Shown one piece after another: positions 48,745-60,624 of a stretch of 64,000 nucleotides of DNA (its first letter is position 1; each line of letters opens with the position of its first letter). Location: contig JAJHTX010000003.1 of assembly GCA_032164295.1 (NCBI GenBank), positions 2,604,001 to 2,668,000 of the forward strand, read 5' to 3'. The notes beneath the pieces were generated by a model. It was not told where the DNA came from. It ran no database searches and was given only the letters and a program-made list of their open reading frames with translations. Both the position numbers and the translations under genes were made by a program. Source of the DNA: Inonotus obliquus (taxonomy: Eukaryota > Basidiomycota > Agaricomycetes > Hymenochaetales > Hymenochaetaceae).

Positions 48745-51186
48745 CTATTCATCCAAGTACTCATAGTACCTTGAATCAAAGGACCAATTAGCACGGGCAG
48801 GAAAATCACAATCCAACTTGGAATATTTACCTAATTCCAATGGCGGGAAATAATACTTCTCCCATTCCTCGTCGGACCACTTCGCCATGACAGTTTCATC
48901 AATCTGCATCTTCAAGTCTCTTTCGCAGTACTCGCGGATACCCCGAACAACGTCAGCCAGCCCATAATGTTCCTTTGGGGTGGCCGAACAGTACTAATCG
49001 GAGAGGTTCGTCTGAATATCGAAATCGGAAATAAAATTGAGAATTAGCGCAGGATCATTCAAATACTGGTCGTATGTAATGGGTAGGGCGCCAAGGATCC
49101 CATGCTGGTGCATCTCGAGTTCTTCTTCGCCCTCCGTATCTTCAACATCCCTCTCAGTCCTGGAGTAAAACATTCGCTGACCGATCCGAAACACTACTCG
49201 ATAGTGGTTGTTGACGTTATAAAGAACGGGGATAATTTCGCCAAATGTCTGAAGTCGCATCCGTATCATAAATGTCGGTGCATGGTACATGAAATCTGTA
49301 TCCGATGGTCCCCAGGATGGAATTTGGACGATCCAAGCCCAGGCCGCTTCAAATTCTTGCCACTTATTCGACCATCCAGAAAGCGAGCGGGTTGGAATTC
49401 TGTCATCCCGCCAACGGGAGACAACCCGGTGCATGTACTCGGGAGGAATACCATCTTCCAGTTTGTACATTCCGCGAATAGTATAATAGAGCGGTAGGTC
49501 AAGCGAGACCGGTGCCTAGAGTAAATAACGACCCATGTGAATTACTGACCATCCCGAATGCCGTGATCACTCACCCTATCTATCTTGATAGGTAGAGATT
49601 CAACGAATCGAACGGTAGTGAGGCTAATTTGCACACTTCCTCGTGTCAAAGCCTTCTCGGATAAGAACGAGGCGAACCTCACGTCACCGGAGGAGCTACA
49701 CACGAGGAGGAGACCATTGGCGTCGTCGAAATCAAGGCAGGAAAGTAGATGAAGCAACGGAAGGCCCTCTCTGGAAACTTGCACGTAGTCGCGATCCGAG
49801 TGCAGCGCACCCAGAGACAGAATGGGGTTCCTACACCTACGCAACGATAAGCATGTGGATCCGGCGACCATTTTCCCGGACGACCCCACTTTATATTGGT
49901 ACAATTGCCTTATTCCCATTTTTCGTGGATTCTTGAGGGCGACCTCCTCCACAACGAAAGGATTTTTATCCTTCTCGCTACTTCTCGTGACAACTAGACG
50001 TCGCAGCCGTGACCACATGTCCTGAAAGACTACGTGAACCCCCACACCCTGTCCCGTGGTGCTTAACCTCAAAGAATCATCGGTGATAAATTCGCCGCAA
50101 ACTACCGGTCCTTCAACGCGGCTAGAGGAGACGTGCTTTGGGGGTAACCAGAAATCGAAATCGCCATGGGATGTACTCGACATCGAAAAAACAAGGATAG
50201 CGCTCCGATGAAGTGATAGTATATAGCCGTTGTATATGGTTAGTGCTTTGCATGATTCCTGAATGGACACAGTCAAACAAGATTGGGAGGGAAAGCCGTA
50301 GGACCTACGAGAGGTTGAGGAGACGACATATTCTGAGTTATGTCATGGGAATAAATAGACGATGTGTGTTTCCAGTTCTCCAGTGCCACAGGTACGGATA
50401 CGCATCGTCACCGTCTCGAACGGCAAATCCAACGAGATCACCACGGAAAAAAAGTATGGAGGATGCACCAGATATCCACGATAGCTGCCGTAGAATCACG
50501 CCATCGGGCGAACGGAATAGGCCAAGCACAAGTATATAAGGTTGACTCTGGTTGACTGTGGTAAGAGAAGATTAGACTCCGTCTACACACTAGAAGGGGC
50601 GTAGCTCACTTTGTCCCTACCGTGATCGCACAACGAACTTCACTGGCGCAGATGTCGACCATCCCGTCAATAATAGGTGCCTCCAGATAGATCCTCCCGA
50701 CGTCTCTTGGTCCACCTCCAGGCAACGTATCCCAGACAGACAGTTCGCTCTCTTTATAATTCGATGCTGCGACGAGGAACCAGCGTCCCAGTACGAGCTT
50801 TAGCCATGAGACGCGAAGGCCTTGACGAATTTCAATCGTGCTGGTTTGAAGCTTCCTGCCTGGTGTATTGTAGGCGTCGTTGAGCATGATGGCATGCTTG
50901 ACCCATGACTCGATATCTCGTGCTTCAGCATCTTCCACAACGCACAGGTTAGATGGGATAGGGAGCGAACGTTCCTTCACATATATATCTAAAAAACGAA
51001 TCCATAGTTGCTTGTCATTAGATATTGCCGTCGAAAACGCCTTGCACGTCTGGCATCAAAGAGTGAAGGAAATTAACATATATAACTACTAGAGTATCTT
51101 ACCTGGCGAAGTTTCACTACGCTTGCTAGATCAAGGTTTGACCAGATGATAGAATACACATCGTTAGGGAGGGCGAGAAATTTCAT
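48745..51186 (-). CDS. F-box/propeller-like protein, copy B
   Basis: Same family as copy A. Exon 1 starts at 51186 (MKFLALPNDVYSIIWSNLDL) and ends CGCCAG before a GTAAGA donor; exon 2 starts TCKAFSTAISNDKQLW. The segments frameshifted in A are in frame here (KNPRKMGIRQLYQYK, LGALHSDRDYVQVS, CLDFDDANGLLLVCS). A TAG at 48994-48996, where A has a Trp codon, would end the protein about 80 residues early; downstream codons to YYEYLDE (stop 48745-48747) remain open, so the stop is recent or the tail is dispensable. Likely role by family: substrate receptor of an SCF ubiquitin ligase; substrate unknown. Confidence 0.65.
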
Positions 51187-51260
51187 GCTGGGTAAAAACA
51201 AGAGTACAGCAATCGCGAGTGTCACTGGAGTAGAAAGCTGCAGAAACGCGCACGTCTAAG

Positions 51261-51652
51261 TGGCCGGGATGCAAGAGACAGCGTAGAGGGGGAGAAGTTT
51301 AACATGATTGTCTCTTTGAAGTTTGAAGTGTATACATTGTAATCAAGGTCTCAGTTGAACACTTTTTGGTACGTCTTACGGGATGTAGATTACATAACGA
51401 AACTTATTATTCTAGCCCTGAGCAGGGCGTAAAGAAAGGGGAGTTGAGGGCTCCAATATTCTACTATTTACCTGTAGAAATGACACGCGCACCCATGACA
51501 AATATACTCGAATGATAAATAAGTTATCCAAAGTGAACAATTAAATATGAAAGAAATCGAAAGAGTAGAGGTATAAGAAGGGAGGATAGAAACGAAAGAG
51601 AGGAAGGAACATCAGAATGACTACGATAGTAATGAGGTGAAAAGCGACGATA
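51261..51652. other. Boundary of the duplicated block
   Basis: About 390 bp. The first part is the upstream region of F-box gene B, similar to 45730-45900. The rest is the AT-rich 3' region of the SH3/RA gene. No gene seen. Confidence 0.4.
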
Positions 51653-54600
51653 TCAATAAAGACTGAGAGCTTTTTGTAAGAGGGTATCAAGTTCCTAAAG
51701 AACACGTCAGCCATCTCATCTCCAACAGATCTAAAGTGCTTTTGAACGTACCATATCTATCTCTTTCATCTTCCTAAATGACCCTGCATAGACATCCCTG
51801 ATGCTCGGATGAACAGTCTCAGGGTCCAGCGGTGTACCAAAGAACATTTTCTCCACTTCGTCCGTAGGAGATGGAGGTGGATGTGGTAAATCTTTAGCCA
51901 TTATAGATGCACGAGAATGAATAACAGCGAGCATTTCAGTCAATCCAAACTCGTCCTTTGGAATACGTGGCACAGTACGTTTTGTGTTTGATTGAGAGTG
52001 AGAATGAGAGTAGGATTGTTGCTGACGTGGAGTTGGGGAAGGTGTAAAAGCTGCTCTGGAAGGAGGGTGATTGGAAGGGACTGGTGTTGGTGCTGCTGAT
52101 GCGGCCGTTCGGTAGTCTGATGAAGCATCTGAGAGAACGGATTCAATGGATGGTTGGTGAAGACGGTGCGTAGGACTGTCACCTGACGAAGATGCTGCAG
52201 TAGGAGTTACAGATCGCGACCTACTGGTACTAGTAATAGCGATGTCTCTGCTTGCAGTAGGAGTAATAGAACGATGCGACCCCATGCTCACACCCGCAGC
52301 AGAAGCAGATCCAGCAGCAGTCGGAGTAGCAGCTCGACTTCCCGATTCATCACTCTGTCCATCATCAGAATACATTGACGGTGAAGTAGACCTAAAAGTC
52401 GAAGACGTTGACGTCGATTGTGACACTGCTCCGTTCTTGATTTTGTCGAGCACGCGATTGATCAGAGCGCTTGGTTGACCTCCCTTCATCGCTCCGCTCA
52501 ACAGATCGTTCATCGAACTTTCAGATCCCGATGATGGGATTGATTGATTCGAGGTTGATGTTTTGAGTTCTTCCTCGACGATATCACTGACATCGTACGT
52601 CTCTCCGTCAGGTTGGACATACGAGTACCGCATCTTGCTGTCTGTATCAATACGTTGACTACGCAACATCGCCTTGTCAGGTAACATCACATCAATCCCA
52701 CGCTGGGAATTCGCCTGAGCTGATAGGATGGCCTTTTGGTTCGCTCGTGATGCAGCACGCTGAGCTGCTATGATCTCCTGTCGTGACATCTGTCGCGGGG
52801 TCTTAGATTCACCCGACATACTATCCTTGTTACTTTCGGATGTGGTTAAATCACGATGGAGATGGGATAGGGCGAGCTCGTCAAGAGGAGCTGATAATCG
52901 GTGATGGCGATTCGAGGTAGACCTATATGCCACAGCACGCCGCAAGATGAATACGGGGTCGTCGGCTTGGATATCTTCTGGAGAACCCTGTAGAAGTTGA
53001 GTTGAGTCCACAGAACGACGCCTTATTTCACTTGAACGTCTGTATGCTGGTGGACGAGGAAAGGCGTCAATAACTTTGCTCGACGGTTGAAGCTCGCGTT
53101 CTGGTACAGAGCAAAGTTAATAAATATCCGCAAAGCATGACTAATGATACCTACCAGTTCCATCAACCTGAACAATCAGAATGTAGCGGACGCGTGATGT
53201 ACTTCGCCTTTTCGTCATCTTATCTTCAACTTCATCTCCGCCGTCAACAACACCCTCCAGAATTCCAAATCTCTCCAAACCAAGCTCGATGACTTCAGCA
53301 ACAGTAATATTCTTTGGGAAGTTGAAATACTTCTTCCGCAAATTCTGAGGTACGCCAGGGTTAATTGCGGCACTCGACTCGGATCTTTCACGTAATGTCT
53401 CCTTGAAGACGATAGCCTCAGTATGAGGATCGAAGACCATATTGTCCGGTAACTCTTCTGGATAGATAACAAGTTGCAAAGGGAAGCGGATTGAAGGAGA
53501 GCTGAATCTGTCTGGGCTCGTGGTACTGAGATCCGAGTTCGACGCAGACAGCGTTCGTCCACGAAGAGACCCATCTGTCTCTGAACCACTCTTGCTAAGT
53601 ACACCCAATGGATCGATGTCAATATTCGATCCACTCTTGTCCTCGTCGCCAACTCGATTCAAGTAAAACTTTACAGCAGAATCGTCTGTAAAGTCGTTCA
53701 TAGGCAATTTCCGAATGGCCGGATGCGCAGAGAGGTTACTCGCAACAGAGCTAATACTGCCCATACTACTTCGCTTTATTCTCATAGGCATCTGTTCGGC
53801 TTCCTCGACAAGTTGCTCGAAGACTCCAAGTGGCTTCATCTCAGCCGTAAGCTTCAACGTCGTTCCTCCTTCCACCTGCTTCACTGTGAGATAATAATAC
53901 GAAGCGTCCTCGCCTGCCGCAATCCGGAAACGTTGCATCGATTGGCGGACGAGGTCACTAGCCGTTGTAGACGCATTGAGTAAGACCGTCTTGAAAGTTG
54001 CTTCACTTTGGAAGTTCTCTCCAGCGAAAACACGGATGACGCTAAGTTCGGGTACGCCCATACCATTTTGACCTTCCACACCAGAAGCAGGAGAAAGTAT
54101 TAGTGATCCTGGTCTACCGCTCTGAGTGCGGAACGACGCGCTAACAGGCGCCAATCCGAGTCCGAAGCCTGAAGCGTTAGGTGAACTTGACAACGAACCT
54201 GTCCCTTGCGTGGGCATGACAAGTGAAGCTGCTTGTGTTGCATAAGAAGGTTGCTCTGGAGGTGAAGAAGGCGAACGCTTAAGATATTCGGAATATAGCG
54301 CCTGCTGTTGTTGGTCACGTTCTCGAAGAGTGGATGTATGCTGCGAGACCTGGATGGACATTGGTGGTTGTAGTTGGATAGCCTGAGCTTGCAAGGTTGG
54401 AGATTGGTTCTGCTGAGGTTGTTGGATGGGTGTAACGACGCGTTGCTGAGGCTGCTGACGAGCGGCAAGACTAGGAGAAACGACACTCCGTCCAGTCTCT
54501 GGTGGAACATTGGTATACTGCGAGTTAACTTGTGAATGGGCGCTAGACGAGACAGTGGCACTGGATTCTTCTGAGCCCCTCGTCCGTCCATCAGCAGAGG

Positions 54601-56312
54601 CTGCAGCGGCAATGTTTTCAATAGACGTCTTGCCACCTTTATCCTTATCCTTCCTACGGAAGAGTCCAGCAAACACGCCACCTTTCTTCTTCTTCTCCTT
54701 GTTACTATCACGTTCGCTATCTTCCGCATCCTTATCTTTATCCTTGTCCTTGTCAGCCCGTTCTTTACGTAACTTGGCGTGGCCGCCACTCGGCGCGGGA
54801 CTTGCGGTTGAGCGAGTCTCCTCGCTTGCAGTGCGCTGTATGTCTTTTCGCGCCTGGATAGGAGCTGGTCCCAAACCGATGTCACCCCTCCCTTTCGCAG
54901 TGCGTTTACGAGCCGCTTCTTCGGCGGCTTCGATTTCTTCGCGAGCGCGCTTTCGCTCCTGATCAAGCTGTTCCTGGTGTCTCTGGATAATAGCGCTCGG
55001 AAGCAATGGGCCCGGGGCAGTCTTCTGTTGCTGCTGAGGTTCTTCCGTTGCAGGCTCTTCTCGTGCAATTGAAGGAGTGATAACCAGCTTCCTCGTCTCC
55101 GTCTCTTCGGCAGGATCCCGTATCTGCGTTGGGCGCGCTTGCTGTTGTTCCGCCTGCTGCTGGGCCAATAAACGCTCTCTCGATGTTTGAGTACGAAGCT
55201 GCGGCGTTTGCTGGGCTTGTTGCTGGAGTTGTTGCTGACGTTGATCTAGTTGTTCTGGCTGCTGATCAACTGGTCGCTGGGCTTGTTGCATTTGTCCAGA
55301 AGCATAAGGTGAGGGACGAAGTACCGTCGGTATCACAGGTCCTCGCTGTTCCGACCATTCCATATCCACATCTTCGGTCTGTTGCCCTTGTCCACCTGCA
55401 GAACCTTCGGCTGCCTTTGAATCTGCATCTACTACCGTGTTGGCTTCGGTTTGCTCCACAATTGGAGTGGACCCGTCTTTAACAGGCGCATCTTCAATCT
55501 CAACATCATCTTCCTCCCACTCGCCCTCACCATCCTCTTCATCTTCATTCCAAACAGCCGGAGGGTATCGGAAGATGCTCGATTGTCGATGGAAAGCAAC
55601 TCCACGCTTCGAGCCGTTTGTTGTGCCTGATTCTCCTGCAGGTGCTTCAATTTGAACACGATTTCGGTTGCGAGAGGACTTAGAAGCCGCTGGATTCGTG
55701 CTGTCCATTTCGGCCTGAGTAGCTGAAGCAAGCTGAAAGGCAATGAGCGACAGAGGCTCATACGAGAGGATAGAAACTTACATCAACATTGCGATGTCTA
55801 TTCAACCGAGCAAGCCTCTCAAAAGGAGTTTCAATGTTCTCCGCAGGTATATACCCGACTTCCTGTGTCTTCAAAACGCGCACTAGCCACCAGTAGCTAT
55901 TACTATCATCCATGAGAAAAAGACTATCCCCCTTGACGACGCTCGCTTGACCCTCAACAGTCGCAGCAAAATTCGTAAGCGAATACACCAAGTCAAAGTC
56001 GATAGACTCATTGGGTATTGACAAAGAGGATGAAGAGTCCGACATGTAGTCTCCAATGGTGTCGTCTTCCTCGTTGTCATCGAGGTCGTGGTCACGTTCG
56101 GCACCATAGTTGTGGTCTATCGGCTCCCCAACTTCTCGTCCCATCTCTTCTCCCTCTGCATCCGAAGAATCCTCCATGACCGAATGCTCCGAGTCCATTT
56201 GACTGTGTTGCTGATTATAGTTGTACGGTTGATTGACAAGTGCACTGTCGTCAGGATGAATTCTGTCACGCAGATCGAAGGTATCTTGTCTTCGTGGACG
56301 TTGAGCTTGCAT
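51653..56312 (-). CDS. SH3 and double Ras-association domain scaffold protein
   Basis: Four exons fit as complement of 55782..56312, 53155..55714, 51752..53100 and 51653..51694 (about 1493 aa). The SH3 domain is at about residues 105-170 (VYSLTNFAATVEGQASVVKG, SYWWLVRV, VGYIPAENIETPFERLARLN), similar in style to Bud14/Tea4 SH3 domains. A basic motif (KRGVAFHRQSSIFRYPPAVW) follows, then long Gln-rich, Arg/Glu-rich and Lys/Asp-rich disordered sequence. Two Ras-association-like folds come next: LSVIRVFAGENFQSEATFKT with YYYLTVKQVEGGTTLKL, and LQLVIYPEELPDNMVF with KKYFNFPKNITVAEVIELGL. The Ser/Pro-rich tail ends LDTLLQKALSLY. Probably a polarity or Ras-signalling scaffold at the cortex; this is inferred from domains only. 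Confidence 0.82.
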
Positions 56313-56458
56313 TTCTATTCTGTTAAGATAACGTCAGCTTGTTTTGAGCACTTGTCGTATGAAGACTGAAGCGGGATGAGCGAATAGAAGTGCTGTAACA
56401 CAAGGACGCGCTAAGCTCGGCACGGGCGTTTGTACACGCCTTCTCGCGTGTTCAAACA

Positions 56459-58765
56459 GCGTGTAAGCCTTCGGTCTTCTGGTGCATGATAGGATAGCAT
56501 TAAAAGGAGTTCCATAAGATCCTACAACGGCGCCCCGAGGACATCTGCTTGCAAATTGCAATATGGAGAACAGACTCACTGAAAAGATGTACACGGCGAA
56601 AATCATGTAAAGCTGGACCAGCAGACTCCGATGAATTTTTAATAGATCAGATAGAACTGATTTCGGCGGAGGAACGAAGGGGAGTTAAAGAGGTGCTGGT
56701 ACCACGACCAGATGAATGGACGGCTACTGGGGGGAAGGAGAGATGTGAGGGCTTGCAATGTTTTCTCGCTTAAGGAGAGTGAATTGTCTAAAAGGGTAAC
56801 AGCAGTGATTAATTACATAACACGTCCATATTCGTCGAGATTCCCAACTGGTGGTCTTAGCAAAAGAAGTGAGTACAGGCGAGGTATCCGAGTATCCGTA
56901 GTCGGTTCAGCCTCTCAATTTTGTCGTGAGCACAGATACGGAACGGAAATTGCACCGAGGCGTCCGCTGTTTTGGCACAGAATGAAGTAATGAGATACTT
57001 AGGAAGGGAGAATTGCGCATAGTATTTCTGAACATGCGTTTGCTGGATGGAGACAGGATATAAAAAGCAGACCAAGATTCTGAATACTTGGCCCTTCAGC
57101 AGCGCCATTGTTTCTGAACACTTTTCCTCTCTCGTTCGTACAAATACTCTATGTCACGACAGAATCCTCCTTCTCTCGACCTTACTTGCGAAACAAATTA
57201 TGCGGGTCAAACTGAGAGTGTCTATGACCCTGTATGTCGTGAAGAGCACAACGACTCCGAAGGACATATTGGCAATGATACTCGATCAAGCATTTCGAAT
57301 AAAGTGCATCATACTCCTCAGCATCAATCAAAGCTGGTTCTGATAGTTGTCATCTAGAGTACCGAGCATTCAGAAAGACGAGCTGGCTCAGGGGTGCCGC
57401 CTAATGCTCCCATAGTGAGTATTGCCGTTATTGCAAGTATTGGCCCAGCTTATGAATGTGTCTAGATAGGAACAATAGAACTTCCCGACAACTCGGAGGA
57501 AATGTCACTCGATGCTGTTGGCTCGGGGAGGCTGTATGATGCGGAGCAATGATAGAGGAGCACTGACGTTCCAACGGAGGACCTCCTCAGAGTATGGTAG
57601 ATTGTTCCCCGTTTGTCATAGGTCTCGTCACAGGAGCATTTTTGTCTTTCTAGTAACATATCCGTACCCACGGCAATTAATCGTGCAAGCCTTCGGTCTT
57701 CTGGTGCATGATAGGATAGCATTTAAAGGAGTTTCACAAGACCTTAAAACGACACCCCGAGGACATCTGTTTGCAACATACAGCACGGAGAAAATACTCA
57801 CTGAAAAGATGTACACGGCGAATAACATGTAAAGCTGGACCAGCAGACTCCGATGAACTCTTAATAAATCGAATAAAAAACTGATTTTGGCGGTAGAATG
57901 AAGAGTTTCGAAGAGGGACAGGTACCAAGACCGAATTAAAGGGGCGTTAGAGACTTGCAACCGTGACGTAGGATTCCGTAGCGTACGTATACGGGTACGC
58001 GCGTAAAGCTAGATCCAATACGGGATACGAGTCGTGCTGTACGACTCCGTATGCTTCATTTCCAAGTGAGCTAAGGATACGCAATGGGCGTATATGGCAA
58101 TACGGTCGTATGTACGGTTTCAAAATCAACAAGACACACCAGAAGAAGTCAGCCCAGAATGCTTAGTATGCCATGGGGATGACTTGCTGGTTACACATGT
58201 CCTACTAGTAGGGAAAGGCAGAAGCGTGTTTTCTCCAATCGACAAGCTATCTACTCACCTTTTGAGGATTGCTACCCATATATTTAGCCTCGTAGATATG
58301 CCATTCGCGAAACGATTTATACGGAGCAAAATGAGAGTAATTCTCCTTTATGTCCCGAGGAGCACAACAACCCCAAAGGACATATCTGCAAAGATACTCG
58401 ACCAGACACTTCGAATAAGGTGCTTCATAGGCCTCAGCATTGTCAGTGTAAGCCAAATCTGGTTCTGATGGTTGTCATTTAGGGTAGCGAGCATTCAGAC
58501 AGACGAGCTGGCTCAGGGGTGCCGCCTAAATGCCCCCTTAGTGAGTATATTCGTCACGGCCCAGCTTATGATTCTGTCTAGAACTGCCCGACGACTCGGA
58601 GGAACCATCATCCGATACTCGGTGCGCTGTTGGCTCGAGGGCACTGCATGACGCGGAGTAATGGTAGAGGAGCCTGGACGTTCCAACGCAGGGCAGATTG
58701 TTCGTCATAGGCCTCGTTACTGGAACATTTGTACATGTACCCACGGCATTTATAATGTAACACTG
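56459..58765. repeat. Diverged tandem duplication, unit about 1.1-1.2 kb
   Basis: Blocks at 56459-56730 and 57685-57950 are alike (shared cttcggtcttctggtgcatg and agctggaccagcagactccg). Blocks at 57328-57420 and 58450-58550 share gacgagctggctcaggggtg. Blocks at 57470-57690 and 58585-58765 share gcggagNaatgNtagagga. The order is preserved, so this is a tandem duplication that has since diverged by substitutions and indels. Confidence 0.75.
58025..58052. repeat. Short inverted repeat in TACG-rich stretch
   Basis: atacgagtcgt at 58025-58035 and acgactccgtat at 58041-58052 pair over 11 bp with one bulged base around a 5-nt loop. Confidence 0.6.
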
Positions 58766-59062
58766 TGATCTGCTTGCCACCCACAGACTTGTTAGAAGCT
58801 TGATATCAAGAAAGAGTTAGATTATGAAAGTGGATAATTCGAGCCTGTTACAAGGTCTCTGGGAAGGGCATATTGACGAAGTCCCATCGCAGTAATTGAC
58901 CAAAAGAAAGAGACCGTCTTGCATTGCGATTATTTCTGCTCGCGTAAGCTCCGTTGGTGCATTTCGTAGAGGTGTGTGGGCATTACACGAGCGGGAGAAG
59001 GCAAGGTTATGGATAGCGTGCATGTACACAATGCAGAGGACATGGAACAAAACAGAATGTCT

Positions 59063-59765
59063 TTATTTCTATTAGAATACGGTCAGTATAATTCGGCGTA
59101 AGAGGATCTGATGCACACTCACAAGGATAATACCATCAAAACGTTGCTTGAACCAACCCATAGTGTCCTCCTTCTTCACACGATGCTGGAATCCAATGCG
59201 TGCCCTCTTCGCCTTCCGCTTCGCAACACGTCCTCCCGGACGACCCATCACAACATAGAAGTCCATACCAAAGATACCGATGTTCGGGTCGTACCGCGCT
59301 CCAAGATCAATGTGCTCGGTGATACCGAAACCAAAATTACCCGTCTCCGAGAAGTTCTTACGACGTAGTTCGTACTCCTTTACTTTCAACCCGCGTTCTA
59401 GGATTTCCTCGGCTTTGGGCCCGCGGATGGTTACGTGTACGGCGATCTTTTCGTTTCGACGGATACCGAATGTCCGCACTGTGAAACGTGCTTTTGAAGT
59501 GACTGGTGTTTGACCGGTGAGTTGTTCCAACACCTTTGAGGCACGAGTGAGACGGTCTCCTGACTCGCCAACCGAAATGTCTGTTATTTGTTGGTAGCGC
59601 ATTAACGATTCAGTATCGTAATTATTTCAGAAAGAAAGAACGTACTGATGACGAGCTTGTCAATGCGAAGCTCCTTCATGGGGTTGACGGCCTGGTTACT
59701 CTTGGATTCGGCCTGAGAACATATCCTTCAGTTCCATCCTCATTTCAGTCCCCAAAACGTACCAT
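59063..59765 (-). CDS. RPL11: 60S ribosomal protein uL5 (L11)
   Basis: Component of the 5S RNP of the large subunit. Four exons fit as complement of 59763..59765 (ATG alone), 59646..59712, 59123..59580 and 59063..59068 (Lys codon plus TAA); about 177 aa, the usual length. The sequence reads [22 protein letters not shown] joined to [20 protein letters not shown], then [60 protein letters not shown] and [15 protein letters not shown], ending [14 protein letters not shown]. Splitting the start codon from the rest is common in ribosomal protein genes. The conserved coding frame supports every joint; the first and last mini-exons rest on splice signals. Confidence 0.95.
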
Positions 59766-60624
59766 GTCGTCGAGAAGGTCTGGTCTTGAGGAATGTTTGA
59801 CGAAATCAGTAAACAGCATCCAGCAACTATCTCACGACTGACGCAGCTGCTATACAGTTATACAACCAAATTTGGCAGACAAGAGTCACGTGAAATAATC
59901 CAATTTTTTTTACATTTCTAAATTCTCTCCTTTTCCACTTCCTCCAACATGTGCAACCGTCTGGACCTTGAACAACCACTAGTACTCAAACAAACGATTG
60001 AACCACTAGCGCTATACCTCAAAATCTCCATCGGTCGAATTCCTTCGTAGTAGTCAACTATCTCTCGGAAAAACGTTTGGAACCACTGACCTCGCTGCTC
60101 TTGCGCTCTAGGGTTTGTCCATTTCTTGAAACATTCGCTAAGACAGGGACCAGAATTAGTTTCAGCCAAACGTCTATAGAGTTGGATATCACACTACATC
60201 TACTAATTGTCAAGTGGCCTACTATTACCATAACGGGAACAAGAATAGCTGTGTCAGATCGGCGGGTCGGAGAAACATAATTTGACTTTGCCTCCGCTCT
60301 GCTGCTCCAGGTTATACGCTCACCATGTCTTGTGTCTTCTTCAGACATAATTTCTGACTCTCTGCTGAACAAAAACTCTAATTGTTTTCTATTATCCCCT
60401 GGATGTTTATTGTTGAGTGGAAAGCAAGATGAGGCTGGGTTCCGATGGCGGCTGGCTGCAAGTCTGGAGGCTGGTTGAATTTCGTATATAACATGGCAGC
60501 ACTCTGGCGTATTTTTTTTCATCAAGCATAGAACTATCCCTCGACGCATATAAAGCAGCTACTCATACTCTCTCTATCCATCCAAGACAAACACTCTTAC
60601 CCATACTATCCAAGTATTTTCGCT
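59766..60624. other. RPL11 promoter region and unassigned sequence
   Basis: About 860 bp. On the minus strand, frames at 60340-60240 (MSEEDTRHGERITWSSR) and 60156-59918 (ECFKKWTNPRAQEQ to EEVEKERI) look somewhat protein-like, but no GT-AG intron joins them in frame, so no gene is called. A TATA-like catataaag lies at 60546-60554, before the plus-strand gene at 60625. Confidence 0.35.

Larger units (their letters stand above)
45935..51260. repeat. Duplicated cassette, copy 2
   Basis: Same order as copy 1: short F-box fragment (+, 45935-46030), HNH gene relic (+, about 46232-47247), F-box gene (-, 48745-51186). The junction between F-box fragment and HNH upstream region matches copy 1, so the arrangement existed before duplication. 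Homology continues upstream of the F-box start to about 51440. Confidence 0.75.
56313..59062. other. Gene-poor region with tandem duplication
   Basis: 2.7 kb between the SH3/RA gene start and the RPL11 stop. Mostly occupied by two diverged tandem repeats (see next entry) and a TACG-rich stretch at 57960-58120. Short minus-strand frames contain a hydrophobic segment (LYMIFAVYIFSVSLFSIL at 56560-56615 and its copy near 57800), which may be a relic of a membrane-protein gene. No complete gene can be assembled. Confidence 0.4.

Noticed and set aside
53215..55068. Open frames overlapping the SH3/RA gene in other frames
   Set aside because: By-products of repetitive Gln/Arg/Lys coding sequence; the SH3 and RA motifs fix the true frame.
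60058..60549. Minus-strand open frame of 163 codons upstream of RPL11
   Set aside because: Parts look protein-like, but no start, intron or domain gives a coherent gene.
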